Shown one piece after another: positions 8,836-17,461 of a stretch of 64,000 nucleotides of DNA; within the stretch, counting starts at the first letter, position 1; the number at the start of each line of letters is the position of its first letter. The translations under genes were made by a program, and so were the position numbers. Source of the stretch: Xylanimonas protaetiae. GTDB taxonomy: Bacteria; Actinomycetota; Actinomycetes; Actinomycetales; Cellulomonadaceae. The stretch is from NCBI RefSeq assembly GCF_004135385.1, contig NZ_CP035493.1:2733440-2797439 (forward strand), given 5' to 3'. Below the pieces are notes generated by a model, which was not told the DNA's origin, did no database searches, and saw nothing but the letters and a program-made list of their open reading frames with translations.

Positions 8836-9885
8836 GTGGAGCAGAGCATCCGCTTCTGCCACGCCCCCGACGGGGTGCGGCTCGCCTACGCCGTGACCGG
8901 CGACGGCCCGCCGCTCGTGCGCGCGGGGGTGTGGCTGACGCACCTCGAGTACGACCTGACCAACCCGCTGTGGCGGCACTGGCTCGACATGCTGGGTCGC
9001 ACGAGCACCGTGGTCCGCTACGACGAGCGCGGCGCCGGCCTGTCGGAGCGCGACCTCGACGGGCGGGAGCTCTCGCTCGACGCCTGGGTGGGCGACCTGG
9101 ACACCGTCGTCGACGCGGCCGAGGTGCCCGTGTTCGACCTGTGGGGCGTGTCCGCGGGCGCCGCGATCGCCGTCGCCTACGCGGCCCGGCACCCCCAGCG
9201 GGTGCGCCGCCTCGTGCTGTTCGGCGGGTACGCCCGCGGGCGGGCGCACCGCACCGCCGCCGACCGCGAGGAGGCCGAGCTGCGCGCCGGGCTCGTCGCC
9301 GCGGGCTGGGGGCGCGCCGCCGGCGAGCTGCGTCGCCGCTTCACCCAGCTCCTCGTCCCCGACGGCACCGACGCCGAGCTCGAGCCGATCATCGAGCTGC
9401 AGCGCCGCTCCGCGTCGGGGGAGACGGCCGCGCGCATCCTGCGGGCGCGCGCCGGGCTCGACGTGCGCGCGGACGCCCCGCGCGTCCGCGCGCCCACGCT
9501 CGTCATGCACGCCGCCGACGACGTCATGGTCCCCGCCGAGCACGGCGCCGAGCTCGCCGGCCTCGTCCCCGGCGCCCAGTTCCTCGCCCTGCCCGGCCGC
9601 AACCACCTCATGCGCGCCGACGACGACGCCTGGCCCGTCGTCGTCGAGCGCATGACCGCCTTCCTCGGGCGGGCGCCGGCCGCCGTCGGGCTCCCGCTCA
9701 CAGGCCGCGAGCGCGACGTCGCACGGCTCGTCGCGGACGGGCTCGACAACGCCGCGATCGCCGCCGCGCTCGTCCTCAGCGTCCGGACGGTCGAGCGGCA
9801 CCTGTCGAACATCTACGCGCGCCTCGGGCTGAGCGGCAGCGCCGCCCGCGCGGCGCTCGCGGCCCGGTACGCGCGCGGCCGCTGA
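8836..9885 (+). CDS. Alpha/beta hydrolase fused to a LuxR-type DNA-binding domain
   Basis: 349 residues in two parts. Residues 1-275 form an alpha/beta-hydrolase: nucleophile elbow GVSAG with Ser106, acid region HAADDVMVP, and catalytic His in GRNHLM. Residues about 283-345 form a GerE/LuxR helix-turn-helix (LTGRERDVARLVADGLDNA, then VRTVERHLSNIYARLGL). The catalytic triad looks intact, so the hydrolase could sense or destroy a small ester or lactone while the HTH binds DNA. Related hydrolase-LuxR fusions exist in actinobacteria but are poorly studied. The GTG start has little ribosome site and lies 49 bp after the preceding gene. Confidence 0.88.
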   Translation: MEQSIRFCHAPDGVRLAYAVTGDGPPLVRAGVWLTHLEYDLTNPLWRHWLDMLGRTSTVVRYDERGAGLSERDLDGRELSLDAWVGDLDTVVDAAEVPVFDLWGVSAGAAIAVAYAARHPQRVRRLVLFGGYARGRAHRTAADREEAELRAGLVAAGWGRAAGELRRRFTQLLVPDGTDAELEPIIELQRRSASGETAARILRARAGLDVRADAPRVRAPTLVMHAADDVMVPAEHGAELAGLVPGAQFLALPGRNHLMRADDDAWPVVVERMTAFLGRAPAAVGLPLTGRERDVARLVADGLDNAAIAAALVLSVRTVERHLSNIYARLGLSGSAARAALAARYARGR

Positions 9886-9977
9886 GCGGCGGGCTACGTG
9901 CCGCCTGCCACCGCGCGGCCACAGATGGGTCCGGGCACCGACGCGGCCCGGTCCGCCGCCGGCCTAGCGTCCCGGAC

Positions 9978-10789
9978 ATGACCACCACCGATGCCGCGTC
10001 GCTGCTCGCGGCCGTCAAGGACACGCAGCGCCACGGGTGGGCGTCCGGCGACTACGCCGCGATCGGCTCCACCCTCCAGCTCACGGGCGAGCTCCTCGCC
10101 GAGGCCGTCGACGCCGGCCCCGGCGACGCGGTGCTCGACGTCGCCGCCGGCAACGGCAACGCGGCGCTCGCGGCCGCCCGCCGCGGTGCCGACGTCGTCG
10201 CGACCGACTACGTGCCCCGGCTCCTCGAGCAGGCGGCCGGGCGGGCCGCCGCCGACGGCCTGCCCCTGCGCGTCCAGGAGGCCGACGCCGAGGCGCTGCC
10301 GTTCGCCGACGCGTCGTTCGACGTCGTGCTCTCGGCCTTCGGCGTGATGTTCGCGCCCGACCAGGCCGCCGCGGCGGCGGAGCTCGTGCGGGTGTGCCGC
10401 CCCGGGGCCGCATCGGGCTGACGGCCTGGACGCCGGACGGGTTCGTCGGGCGCATGCTGCGCACGGTCGGGCAGGCCGCCCCGCCACCGGCCGGCGTCCC
10501 CAGCCCGCTGGCCTGGGGTGACGCCGACGCCGTCGCGCGCCTGCTCGGTCCGGGCGTGACGGTCACGAGCACGCCGCGCTCCCACGTCTTCCGCTACGCC
10601 GACGCCCGCGCCTGGCTGACGGTGTTCCGTGGCCGCTACGGCCCGCTGCGCGCGGCGTTCGCGCGCCCCGACGTCGACGCGGCAGCGCTCTGGGCCGCGC
10701 TGACCGGCCTCGCCACGGAGCTGTCCACCCACCCGCGGCGCATGGAGGTGCCGTCGCCGTACCTGGAGGTCGTCGCCGTCAAGGGCTGA
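9978..10789 (+). pseudogene. SAM-dependent methyltransferase, split by one-base frameshift
   Basis: A class I methyltransferase with the SAM-binding motif VLDVAAGNGNAAL near residue 52 and the LPFADASFDVVLSAFGVMF strand near 110. The frame beginning at ATG 9978 stops at 10421. The continuation (RIGLTAWTPDGFVGRML to the end at 10789) is in another frame. Reading restores RVCRPGGRIGLTAWTP if one G is added to the CCCGGGG run at 10401-10407. The full product would be about 270 residues, normal for the family. Either a recent frameshift mutation or, more likely, a sequencing indel in a G run. Confidence 0.85.
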
Positions 10790-10796
10790 CGGCCGC

Positions 10797-12190
10797 CTAC
10801 ACGACGGCGTTGCGGCGGGCCGCCTCGCGGAACCAGGCCGCGCTCAGCTTCGGCGTGCGCTCTAGGGTCTCGAAGTCGACGTAGATCAGCCCGAAGCGGT
10901 TGCCGTACCCGGCCGTCCACTCGAAGTTGTCCTGCGAGCTCCACTGGAAGTACCCGTCGACCGGCGCGCCGTCGGCGACCGCGTGCTGGAGCTGGTCGAG
11001 GCACGCGCGCAGGAACATCACGCGGTCGGTGTCGTCGACGCTCCCGTCGTCGGCCACGACGTCGAGGGCGGCGCAGCCGTTCTCGGTGACGTAGATGGAC
11101 GGCGGGTCCCACAGCGCCTTGACCTGGGTGGGGGCCCAGTACATGACCTCGGGGCCGAGCACGTGCCACGAGGAGTGCATCTTCGGGTGCGAGGCGTTGA
11201 TCGGGACGGTCCGGAACCCTTGCGGGCTGTCGTCGGGCGCCACGTAGATGCCGGGGCGGTAGACGTTGACGCCCACGAAGTCGACGGGGCTGGCGATGGT
11301 GGCGAGGTCCTCGTCGGTGAACCGCGGCGCCGCCGGGCCGGCGGCGGCGAGGTACGCGTCGGTGTAGCGGCCCTCGAGCATGACCGTGAGGTAGGGCGCG
11401 TTGAGCTCGCGCGTCGCGGCCTCCGCGACCCGCCGGTGCTCGGGGGTGTCGATCACGGGCACCGCCGTCGTGATGTTCTCCGCGAAGCCGATCTTCGTGC
11501 CCGCGGGGCGGCAGCCCGGATCGAGCCGACCGACAGCCCGTGGGCGAGCACCGCGTGGTGGCGCACCTGGTGGAGCGCGGCGTCGTCGAGCTCGAGGCCG
11601 GGCGCGAGCGCGATGCGGACCGTCGCGCCGCCGCCGACGTCGGAGGTGATGCCCTGGTGGCCCATGTCGACGAACGTGTGGAACTCGTTGATCGTGAACC
11701 AGTGCCCGACGCGGTCGCCGAGCGCGCCGGCGACGGTGCCCGCGAAGTCGGCGAACGCGGACGCCGTGTCGCGCGACTGCCACCCGCCCCAGCGGTCCTG
11801 CAGGGCCTGGGGGAGCTCCCAGTGGTAGAGCGTCGCGAACGGCTCGATGCCCGCGGCCAGCAGCTCGTCCACCAGCCGGGAGTAGAAGTCGAGACCCTTC
11901 GGGTTGGGCGTGCCCGTCCCGTCCGGGAAGATGCGCGGCCACGCCACCGAGAACCGGTAGGCGCCCGCCCCGATGTCCTTCATCAGGGCCACGTCCTGCA
12001 CGTAGCGGTGGTAGTGGTCGTTGGCGACGTCGCCCGTGTCGCCGTTCGCGATCATGCCGGGCGTGTGGGCGTAGGTGTCCCAGATGGACGGGCCCTTGCC
12101 GTCCTCGTCCCACGCGCCCTCGATCTGGTACGACGACGTGGCGACGCCCCAGAAGAAGCCCGGGGGGAACTGGCGTGACTGGTCGGACAT
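10797..12190 (-). pseudogene. GH1 beta-glucosidase, split by one-base frameshift
   Basis: Family 1 beta-glucosidase, 464 residues if repaired. Visible: FWGVATSSYQIEGA at the N-terminus, acid/base Glu169 in WFTINEFHTF (the common NEP is INEF here), nucleophile near Glu370 in IYVTENG, and the aglycone-site QDNFEW. The first frame runs from ATG 12190 to about 11500; from there the match continues in a second frame to 10797. Adding one G to the run at 11501-11508 joins AAAPR to GTKIGFAEN. AAGGAG precedes the ATG. No signal peptide, so it would hydrolyse imported cello-oligosaccharides in the cytoplasm. Probably a sequencing indel; if real, the enzyme is inactive. Confidence 0.9.
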
Positions 12191-12229
12191 GGTGCGCTCC
12201 TTCGCGACCCCGCGACTCTGGTGCCTTCG

Positions 12230-12257
12230 AGGCTAGAAGAGCGGTGCCCGACCGCAA
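12230..12257 (-). promoter_or_regulatory. Putative promoter of the GH1 gene
   Basis: On the minus strand, TTGCGG (12257-12252) and TAGCCT (12235-12230) are 16 bp apart, a fair housekeeping-sigma promoter. The expected start is about 30 bases upstream of the GH1 ATG. Assigned by pattern only. Confidence 0.4.
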
Positions 12258-12412
12258 CCGGCACGAGGAACGAGGCTGGCGCACCCCGCGCCGGGTCCCG
12301 GCACGGCCTGCGTGCCACCACGCACGCCGGGCCGGGGAACCGCGCACGGGCCACCGTGGCAGCGGCCGCCTGCGGCGATCCTGGCCTGGCACCCACCTGG
12401 GACGGAGCACCC

Positions 12413-13555
12413 ATGACCGCGCACCTCGACGCCCTCGTCGCCGCCACGCCCACGACCCGCGACCGCGTGGTCGACCTGCTGCGCGTCCTGAGCCTCGGCG
12501 TCGTCGTCCTGTGGCACTGGTCGCTGTCGCTCACGCAGTGGAACGCGGCCGGCGCGCTCACCATGCCCAACCCCATCCCCGACGTCCCGGGCGGCTGGGC
12601 CATGACCTGGGTGCTCCAGGTCATGCCCGTGTTCTTCCTCGTCGGCGGGTACGCCAACCTCGCCGGCTGGCAGGCCGTCACGCGCGACGGCGCCGGCGCC
12701 CGGCGGTTCCTGGCCGCGCGCATGCGGCGCCTGCTCGCGCCCGTGCTGCCGTGGCTCGCGTGCTGGGTCGTGTTCGACGTCGTCGTGCAGGCGGCGGGCG
12801 GGCGCTCCGTCCTCGCCTGGGGCATGGCCGTGCTCGCCCCGCTGTGGTTCCTCGGCGTGTACGCCGCCGTCGTCGCGGCCGTGCCGCTCACGGCCCGGCT
12901 GCACGCCGCCTGGGGGTGGCGCGTCCTCGCCGCGCTCGCCGTGGTCGTGCTCGCCGCCGACGCCGTCCGCCTCGGCCCCGGCTGGGGCGCGCCCGTGACC
13001 GGGCTGCTCGGCTCGCTCGCCGTGTTCCTCTTCGCGCACCAGCTCGGCTACTTCTGGCGCGACGGCACCCTGCTGCGCGGCGGGCGTCGCACCGCCGCCG
13101 CCGTCACCGCCGTCGGGCTCGCCGCGCTCGTCCTGCTCACGACCCTCGGGCCGTACTCGCGCTCGATGGTGTCCGTCGCCGGCGAGGCGACCAGCAACAT
13201 GTTCCCGACGACGGCGCCCATCGCGGCGCTCGCGGTGTTCCAGCTCGGCCTGGCGCTGCTCGCCCGGCCGTGGCTCGCCGCCCGGCTCCAGCGGCCGCGC
13301 GCCTGGCGGGCCGTCGTCGCCGCCAACGGGCTCGCGATGCCCGTGTTCGTGTGGCACATGACCGCGCTCGTCGCGTTCCTGTGGCTGTACGAGCGGGCCG
13401 GGTTCACGCTCGCCACCGAGCCGACCGGCGGCTGGTGGCTCACGCGGCCCGTGTGGGTGGTCGGCCCCGGGCTCGTGCTCGCGGCGATGCTCGCGGTCCT
13501 GTCCCGCTGCCGGCGCCGCCGTCGGGGGTCGGAGGGTCAGCCTCGGCGAGGCTGA
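12413..13555 (+). CDS. Acyltransferase-3 family membrane protein
   Basis: 380 residues with about ten transmembrane segments. It shows the acyltransferase-3 (OafA/NodX type) signature: an early VVLWHWSLSLTQW segment with the conserved His, R-x10-R near RRFLAARMRRLLAPVLPW, and a late VFVWHMTALVAF helix. Members transfer acyl groups from inside the membrane to sugars or cell-surface glycans. A GACGGAG ribosome site precedes ATG 12413. It is transcribed away from the GH1 gene across a 222-bp spacer, and its 3' end overlaps the convergent ABC ATPase gene by 19 bp. Acceptor unknown. Confidence 0.82.
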   Translation: MTAHLDALVAATPTTRDRVVDLLRVLSLGVVVLWHWSLSLTQWNAAGALTMPNPIPDVPGGWAMTWVLQVMPVFFLVGGYANLAGWQAVTRDGAGARRFLAARMRRLLAPVLPWLACWVVFDVVVQAAGGRSVLAWGMAVLAPLWFLGVYAAVVAAVPLTARLHAAWGWRVLAALAVVVLAADAVRLGPGWGAPVTGLLGSLAVFLFAHQLGYFWRDGTLLRGGRRTAAAVTAVGLAALVLLTTLGPYSRSMVSVAGEATSNMFPTTAPIAALAVFQLGLALLARPWLAARLQRPRAWRAVVAANGLAMPVFVWHMTALVAFLWLYERAGFTLATEPTGGWWLTRPVWVVGPGLVLAAMLAVLSRCRRRRRGSEGQPRRG

Positions 13556-14406
13556 CGCACCCACCGCCCGGGAGACGCCTCGACGAGCTCCCCGCCGTCG
13601 GCGGCGCCGTCGTACGCCACGCGCACGCGGCCGCGCTCCGCGTCGGGGTCGGGCAGCGGCACGGCCGACAGCAGCGACCGCGTGTAGGCGTGCAGCGGCT
13701 CGGCCCACACCTGCGCGGCGGGCCCCACCTCGACGAGCCGCCCGCGGCGCATGACCCCGATCCGGTCGCTGACGTGCCGCACCATCGCCAGGTCGTGCGC
13801 GACGAACAGGTAGGTCAGCCCGCGCTCCCGCTTGAGGTCGGAGAGCAGGTTGACCACCTGCGCCTGCACCGACACGTCGAGCGCGGAGATCGGCTCGTCG
13901 AGCACGAGGAACCGCGGCTCGACGACCAGGGCGCGCGCGATCCCGACGCGCTGCCGCTGCCCGCCCGAGAGCTCGTGGGGGTAGCGCTCGCCGAGGGCGC
14001 CGTCGAGCCCGACGGCCTCGAGCGCCGTCGTCACGCGCGCCTCCAGGGAGCGGCGCTCCCCGGCGATCACGAGGCCCTCGGCGACGACGTCGCGCACCCG
14101 CAGGCGCGGGTCGAGCGACGCGTACGGGTCCTGGAACACCATCTGCACCTCGCGCCGCACCGCGGCGCCGCCGCGCCCGCGCAGCGCGGACGCCAGGTCG
14201 CGGCCGCGGTAGCGGACCGTGCCGCCGGTCGGCGTCTGGAGGCCGACGACGGCGCGGCCGGTCGTCGTCTTGCCCGAGCCGGACTCGCCGACGAGGCCGA
14301 ACGTCTCGCCCTCGGCGATGCTCAGGCTGAGGTCGTCGACGGCCACGGTGCGCGAGCGGCCTCGGCCGTACGTCTGGCGCAGGTGCGCGATCTCGAGGAG
14401 GGTCAT
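13537..14406 (-). CDS. Oligopeptide-type ABC transporter ATP-binding protein (OppF-like)
   Basis: Second ATPase of a five-gene importer, 289 residues. Walker A GESGSGKTT near 42, Q-loop QMVFQDPYASLDP, signature LSGGQRQR, Walker B FLVLDEPISALD and H-loop VAHDLAMV are all intact. The LHAYTRSLLSAVPLPDP C-terminus is typical of the OppF/DppF subfamily. Its ATG overlaps the stop of the OppD-like gene (ATGA). Last gene of the operon. Transporters of this family also import oligosaccharides in polymer degraders, so peptide specificity is not certain. Confidence 0.93.
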   Translation of the reverse strand: MTLLEIAHLRQTYGRGRSRTVAVDDLSLSIAEGETFGLVGESGSGKTTTGRAVVGLQTPTGGTVRYRGRDLASALRGRGGAAVRREVQMVFQDPYASLDPRLRVRDVVAEGLVIAGERRSLEARVTTALEAVGLDGALGERYPHELSGGQRQRVGIARALVVEPRFLVLDEPISALDVSVQAQVVNLLSDLKRERGLTYLFVAHDLAMVRHVSDRIGVMRRGRLVEVGPAAQVWAEPLHAYTRSLLSAVPLPDPDAERGRVRVAYDGAADGGELVEASPGRWVRQPRRG

Positions 14407-15425
14407 CGGCCGGCCTCCCAGCGGTCCCAGCGGGCACTGACGTCGGCGGGCGGCTCGACGGCGGGGGCGTCGGGCGCCAGCAGCCAGGTCGCCGCCCGGT
14501 GCGTGGGGGAGACGTCGAAGAACGGGGGCGCCTCGACGTGGTCGCGCTCGACGGCGTACGGGTTGCGCGCGGCGAACGCGTCGCCGGGCGGCGGGTCGAG
14601 CAGGCTGGGCGGGGACCCGGGGATGGTCGCGAGACGGCCGGTGTCCGCCGTGGGGAGCGAGCCCAGCAGGCCCCACGTGTAGGGGTGCTGCGGGTGGTAG
14701 AAGACCTCGCGCGTGGTGCCGAGCTCGACGATCCGCCCCGCGTACATGACGGCCACGTGGTCGGCCACGGACGCGACGACGCCCAGGTCGTGCGTCACGA
14801 ACACCAGCGCGGTGCCCGTCGTGCGGCGCAGCTCGGCCAGCAGGTCGAGGATCTGCGCCTGCACGGACACGTCGAGCGCCGTCGTCGGCTCGTCGGCCAG
14901 GACGACGTCGGGGCTGTTGACGAGCGCGATCGCCAGGGCGATCCGCTGCCGCTGCCCGCCGGAGAACTGGTGCGGGTACTGCCGCATGCGGGCGGGGTCG
15001 ATGCCCACGCGGTCCAGGAGCTCGGCCGCCGCGGCCCGGGCCTCGGCCCGCGAGGCGCGCGTGTGGTGGCGCAGCGGCTCCATGACCTGACGTCCGACGG
15101 GCATGGTCGGGTCCAGGCACGTCATCGGGTCCTGGAAGACCATCGAGACGTCCTTGCCGCGCACGCGGCGCAGCTCGCGCTCGCTCGCCCGGGTCAGGTC
15201 GCGGCCGCGCAGGCGCACGGCGCCCGCGTCGACGCGGCCGTTGCGGGCCAGCAGGCCGAGGATCGCGCGCGCCGTCACCGACTTGCCGGAGCCCGACTCG
15301 CCGACGACGGCGAGCACCTCGCCCGGCTGGAGCGCGAACGAGACGCCGCGCACGGCCTGGACGCGGCCGGCGTCGGTGGCGAAGGAGACGTGGAGGTCGT
15401 CGACCTCCAGGAGCGGGGGAGTCAT
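14403..15425 (-). CDS. Oligopeptide-type ABC transporter ATP-binding protein (OppD-like)
   Basis: First ATPase, 340 residues: Walker A GESGSGKSV, Q-loop MVFQDPMTCLDPT, signature FSGGQRQRIALA, Walker B VVLADEPTTALD. The Cys-free C-terminal extension ends in the oligopeptide-transporter tail region (HPYTWGLLGSLP, IPGSPPSLLDPP). Iron-sulfur Cys seen in some OppD proteins are absent. It overlaps both neighbours by the ATGA arrangement, so ATPases and permeases are translated as a coupled set. Confidence 0.93.
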   Translation of the reverse strand: MTPPLLEVDDLHVSFATDAGRVQAVRGVSFALQPGEVLAVVGESGSGKSVTARAILGLLARNGRVDAGAVRLRGRDLTRASERELRRVRGKDVSMVFQDPMTCLDPTMPVGRQVMEPLRHHTRASRAEARAAAAELLDRVGIDPARMRQYPHQFSGGQRQRIALAIALVNSPDVVLADEPTTALDVSVQAQILDLLAELRRTTGTALVFVTHDLGVVASVADHVAVMYAGRIVELGTTREVFYHPQHPYTWGLLGSLPTADTGRLATIPGSPPSLLDPPPGDAFAARNPYAVERDHVEAPPFFDVSPTHRAATWLLAPDAPAVEPPADVSARWDRWEAGR

Positions 15426-16270
15426 CGGCGGGTCACCCCCCGCGGGTCGAACGCGTCGCGCAGCCCGTCGGCGAGCAGGTTGAACGCCACCATGACGGCC
15501 GAGAGCGTGATCGCGGGCACGAGGAGCTGGTGCGGCAGGAACGTCATGGTCTGGAAGCCCGTGCTCAGCAGGGTGCCGAGGGACGCGACGGGCGGGCGCA
15601 GCCCGAGCCCGATGAAGCTGAGGAACGCCTCGAAGAAGATGGCCGTGGGGATCGTGAACATGGTCTGCACGACGATCAGGCCGAGGCTGTTGGGCAGCAC
15701 GTGGCGCAGCGCGAGGCGCGGGCGGCGGGCGCCGAGCACGCGCGCGGCGAGCATGAACTCCTGCTCCTTGAGGCGCAGCGCCTGGGCGCGCACCAGGCGG
15801 GCCATGGGGATCCACCCGGTCAGCGCCATCGCGAGGACGATCGAGACCATGCCGGGCGGCAGCACCAGGAGCATCAGCACGAGGACGACGAGCGTGGGGA
15901 TGCCGGCCAGCACCTCGAGCACGCGCTGCATGAGCGCGTCGACGCGTGGCCCGGCCAGGCCCGAGACGAGGCCCCACGTGACCCCGACGGTGAGGTCGAG
16001 CAGGCCCGCGAAGAACGCGATGGTCAGCGAGACCCGCACGCCCAGGAGCAGGCGCGCCAGCAGGTCGCGGCCGAAGCCGTCCGTGCCCAGCAGGTGCGCG
16101 CCGCCCGGCGGCTGGTTGACGGCCGTCAGGTCCTGGGTCGTGGGGTCGACGAGGCCGAGCGTCGTCGCGCCCACGGCGACGACCGCGACGACGGCGAGGA
16201 GCACGAGCGACGCGACCGCCGTCGGGCGGCGCAGCAGGCGGCGCCAGGGGGAGACGCTGCGGACGGTCAT
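15422..16270 (-). CDS. Oligopeptide-type ABC transporter permease (OppC-like)
   Basis: 282-residue inner-membrane permease. The N-terminal helix VASLVLLAVVAVVAVGA, the GTDGFGRDLLARLL motif and the EAA loop (EFMLAARVLGARRPRLALRHVLPN) are characteristic of OppC/DppC. Starts and ends in four-base overlaps with the OppB- and OppD-like genes. Confidence 0.92.
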   Translation of the reverse strand: MTVRSVSPWRRLLRRPTAVASLVLLAVVAVVAVGATTLGLVDPTTQDLTAVNQPPGGAHLLGTDGFGRDLLARLLLGVRVSLTIAFFAGLLDLTVGVTWGLVSGLAGPRVDALMQRVLEVLAGIPTLVVLVLMLLVLPPGMVSIVLAMALTGWIPMARLVRAQALRLKEQEFMLAARVLGARRPRLALRHVLPNSLGLIVVQTMFTIPTAIFFEAFLSFIGLGLRPPVASLGTLLSTGFQTMTFLPHQLLVPAITLSAVMVAFNLLADGLRDAFDPRGVTRR

Positions 16271-17202
16271 CGGCGCGCACCTCCCAGCCGCACCCGCGGG
16301 TCCACGACGCTGTAGAGGACGTCGACGACGAAGACGACGAGCAGCAGCAGCGCCGAGTAGAGGATCGTCACGGCCATGACGGTGGGGTAGTCGTTGACGA
16401 GGATCGAGCGGACGAGCTGCTCGCCGATCCCGGGGACGCCGAAGATGTTCTCCACCACGAGCGAGCCGGTCAGCAGGGCCACGGCCATCGGGCCGAGCAG
16501 GGTCAGCATCGGGATGACGGAGTTGCGCAGGCCGTGCTTCCACGCGACCTGCCACGGGCCGAGCCCGCCGGCGCGCGCGAGGTCGACGTAGTCGGACGCG
16601 AGCACCTCGACCATCTCGGTGCGCACGAAGCGGGCGGCGTCGGCCATGGGCGCCAGCGCGAGGGCGAGCGTCGGCAGGATCGTGTGCGCGAACGAGCTCC
16701 ACCCCGCGATGGGGAACCAGCCGAGCCGCACCGCGAGGACGTACTGCAGCAGGGCCGCGGCCACGAAGCTCGGCACCGAGCGCCCCAGCACGGCCGTGAC
16801 GGTCGAGCCCGAGTCGAGCCACGTGTTGCGGCGCACGGCCGCGACGACGCCCAGCGCCGTCCCGGCCACCGCGCCGACGCCGATGGCCTGCAGCCCGAGC
16901 TGGAGCGACGGGCCGATGCGCCCGGCCAGGAGCGCGGTGACGGGCTGGTTGCGGAACTGGAACGAGACGCCCAGGTCGCCGCGCAGCAGGTTGAGCAGGT
17001 ACAGGCCGTACTGTTCGATGAGCGGGCGGTCGAGGCCGGCGTGCGCGTTGAGGAGGGCCACCTGCTCGGGCGTGAGGTCCATGGGGTTCGCCCACGGGGA
17101 TCCCGGCAGGAACCGCAGGAGGAAGAACGTCACCGTGACGATGATCCACAGCGTGACGAGCATCGAGGCGAGACGCCGCAGCGCGTACAGGGCGAGCGTC
17201 AT
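16267..17202 (-). CDS. Oligopeptide-type ABC transporter permease (OppB-like)
   Basis: 311 residues with six membrane segments. The N-terminus LRRLASMLVTLWIIVTVTFFLLRFLPG and the EAA loop (DYVDLARAGGLGPWQVAWKHGLRNS) mark the OppB/DppB family. ATG 17202 begins the conserved LYALRRLASM sequence; an upstream open stretch is His/Asp-rich filler. A 259-bp spacer separates it from the binding-protein gene, unlike the tight overlaps elsewhere in the operon, and that spacer carries a possible small gene on the other strand. Confidence 0.92.
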   Translation of the reverse strand: MTLALYALRRLASMLVTLWIIVTVTFFLLRFLPGSPWANPMDLTPEQVALLNAHAGLDRPLIEQYGLYLLNLLRGDLGVSFQFRNQPVTALLAGRIGPSLQLGLQAIGVGAVAGTALGVVAAVRRNTWLDSGSTVTAVLGRSVPSFVAAALLQYVLAVRLGWFPIAGWSSFAHTILPTLALALAPMADAARFVRTEMVEVLASDYVDLARAGGLGPWQVAWKHGLRNSVIPMLTLLGPMAVALLTGSLVVENIFGVPGIGEQLVRSILVNDYPTVMAVTILYSALLLLVVFVVDVLYSVVDPRVRLGGARR

Positions 17203-17208
17203 CGTGGG

Positions 17209-17439
17209 GTGTCCGCGGTGAGGGTCGTCTCGGACGTGGCGTTCATCGTGGGTGTCGTCCTTGTCGTGGTGGGCGCAGCGGCCAAGGTCGTGGGATCGGG
17301 CCACTTCGACGTCCTGCGGGCCCGCCGCGGCGCCGCGGCCCCCGCCCGGGAACCGGGACGGGGGGCGCGCAGCACGCTACTGACGACGGTAGGCGTCGCG
17401 CTGCTCGCGGTCGCGCTCGCGGCGGCGGTCCTGGCGTGA
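17209..17439 (+). CDS. Possible two-helix small membrane protein
   Basis: An open frame of up to 76 residues (GTG 17209; GTG 17218 is an alternative) lying antisense in the spacer between the binding-protein and OppB-like genes. It has two convincing hydrophobic helices (DVAFIVGVVLVVVGAAAKVV and LLTTVGVALLAVALAAAVLA) separated by a basic loop. The composition looks like a real membrane miniprotein, but the ribosome site is weak and no family was recognised. It could also be a chance frame in GC-rich DNA. Confidence 0.4.
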   Translation: MSAVRVVSDVAFIVGVVLVVVGAAAKVVGSGHFDVLRARRGAAAPAREPGRGARSTLLTTVGVALLAVALAAAVLA

Positions 17440-17461
17440 CCGAGGTCCACGTGGCCGGGGT

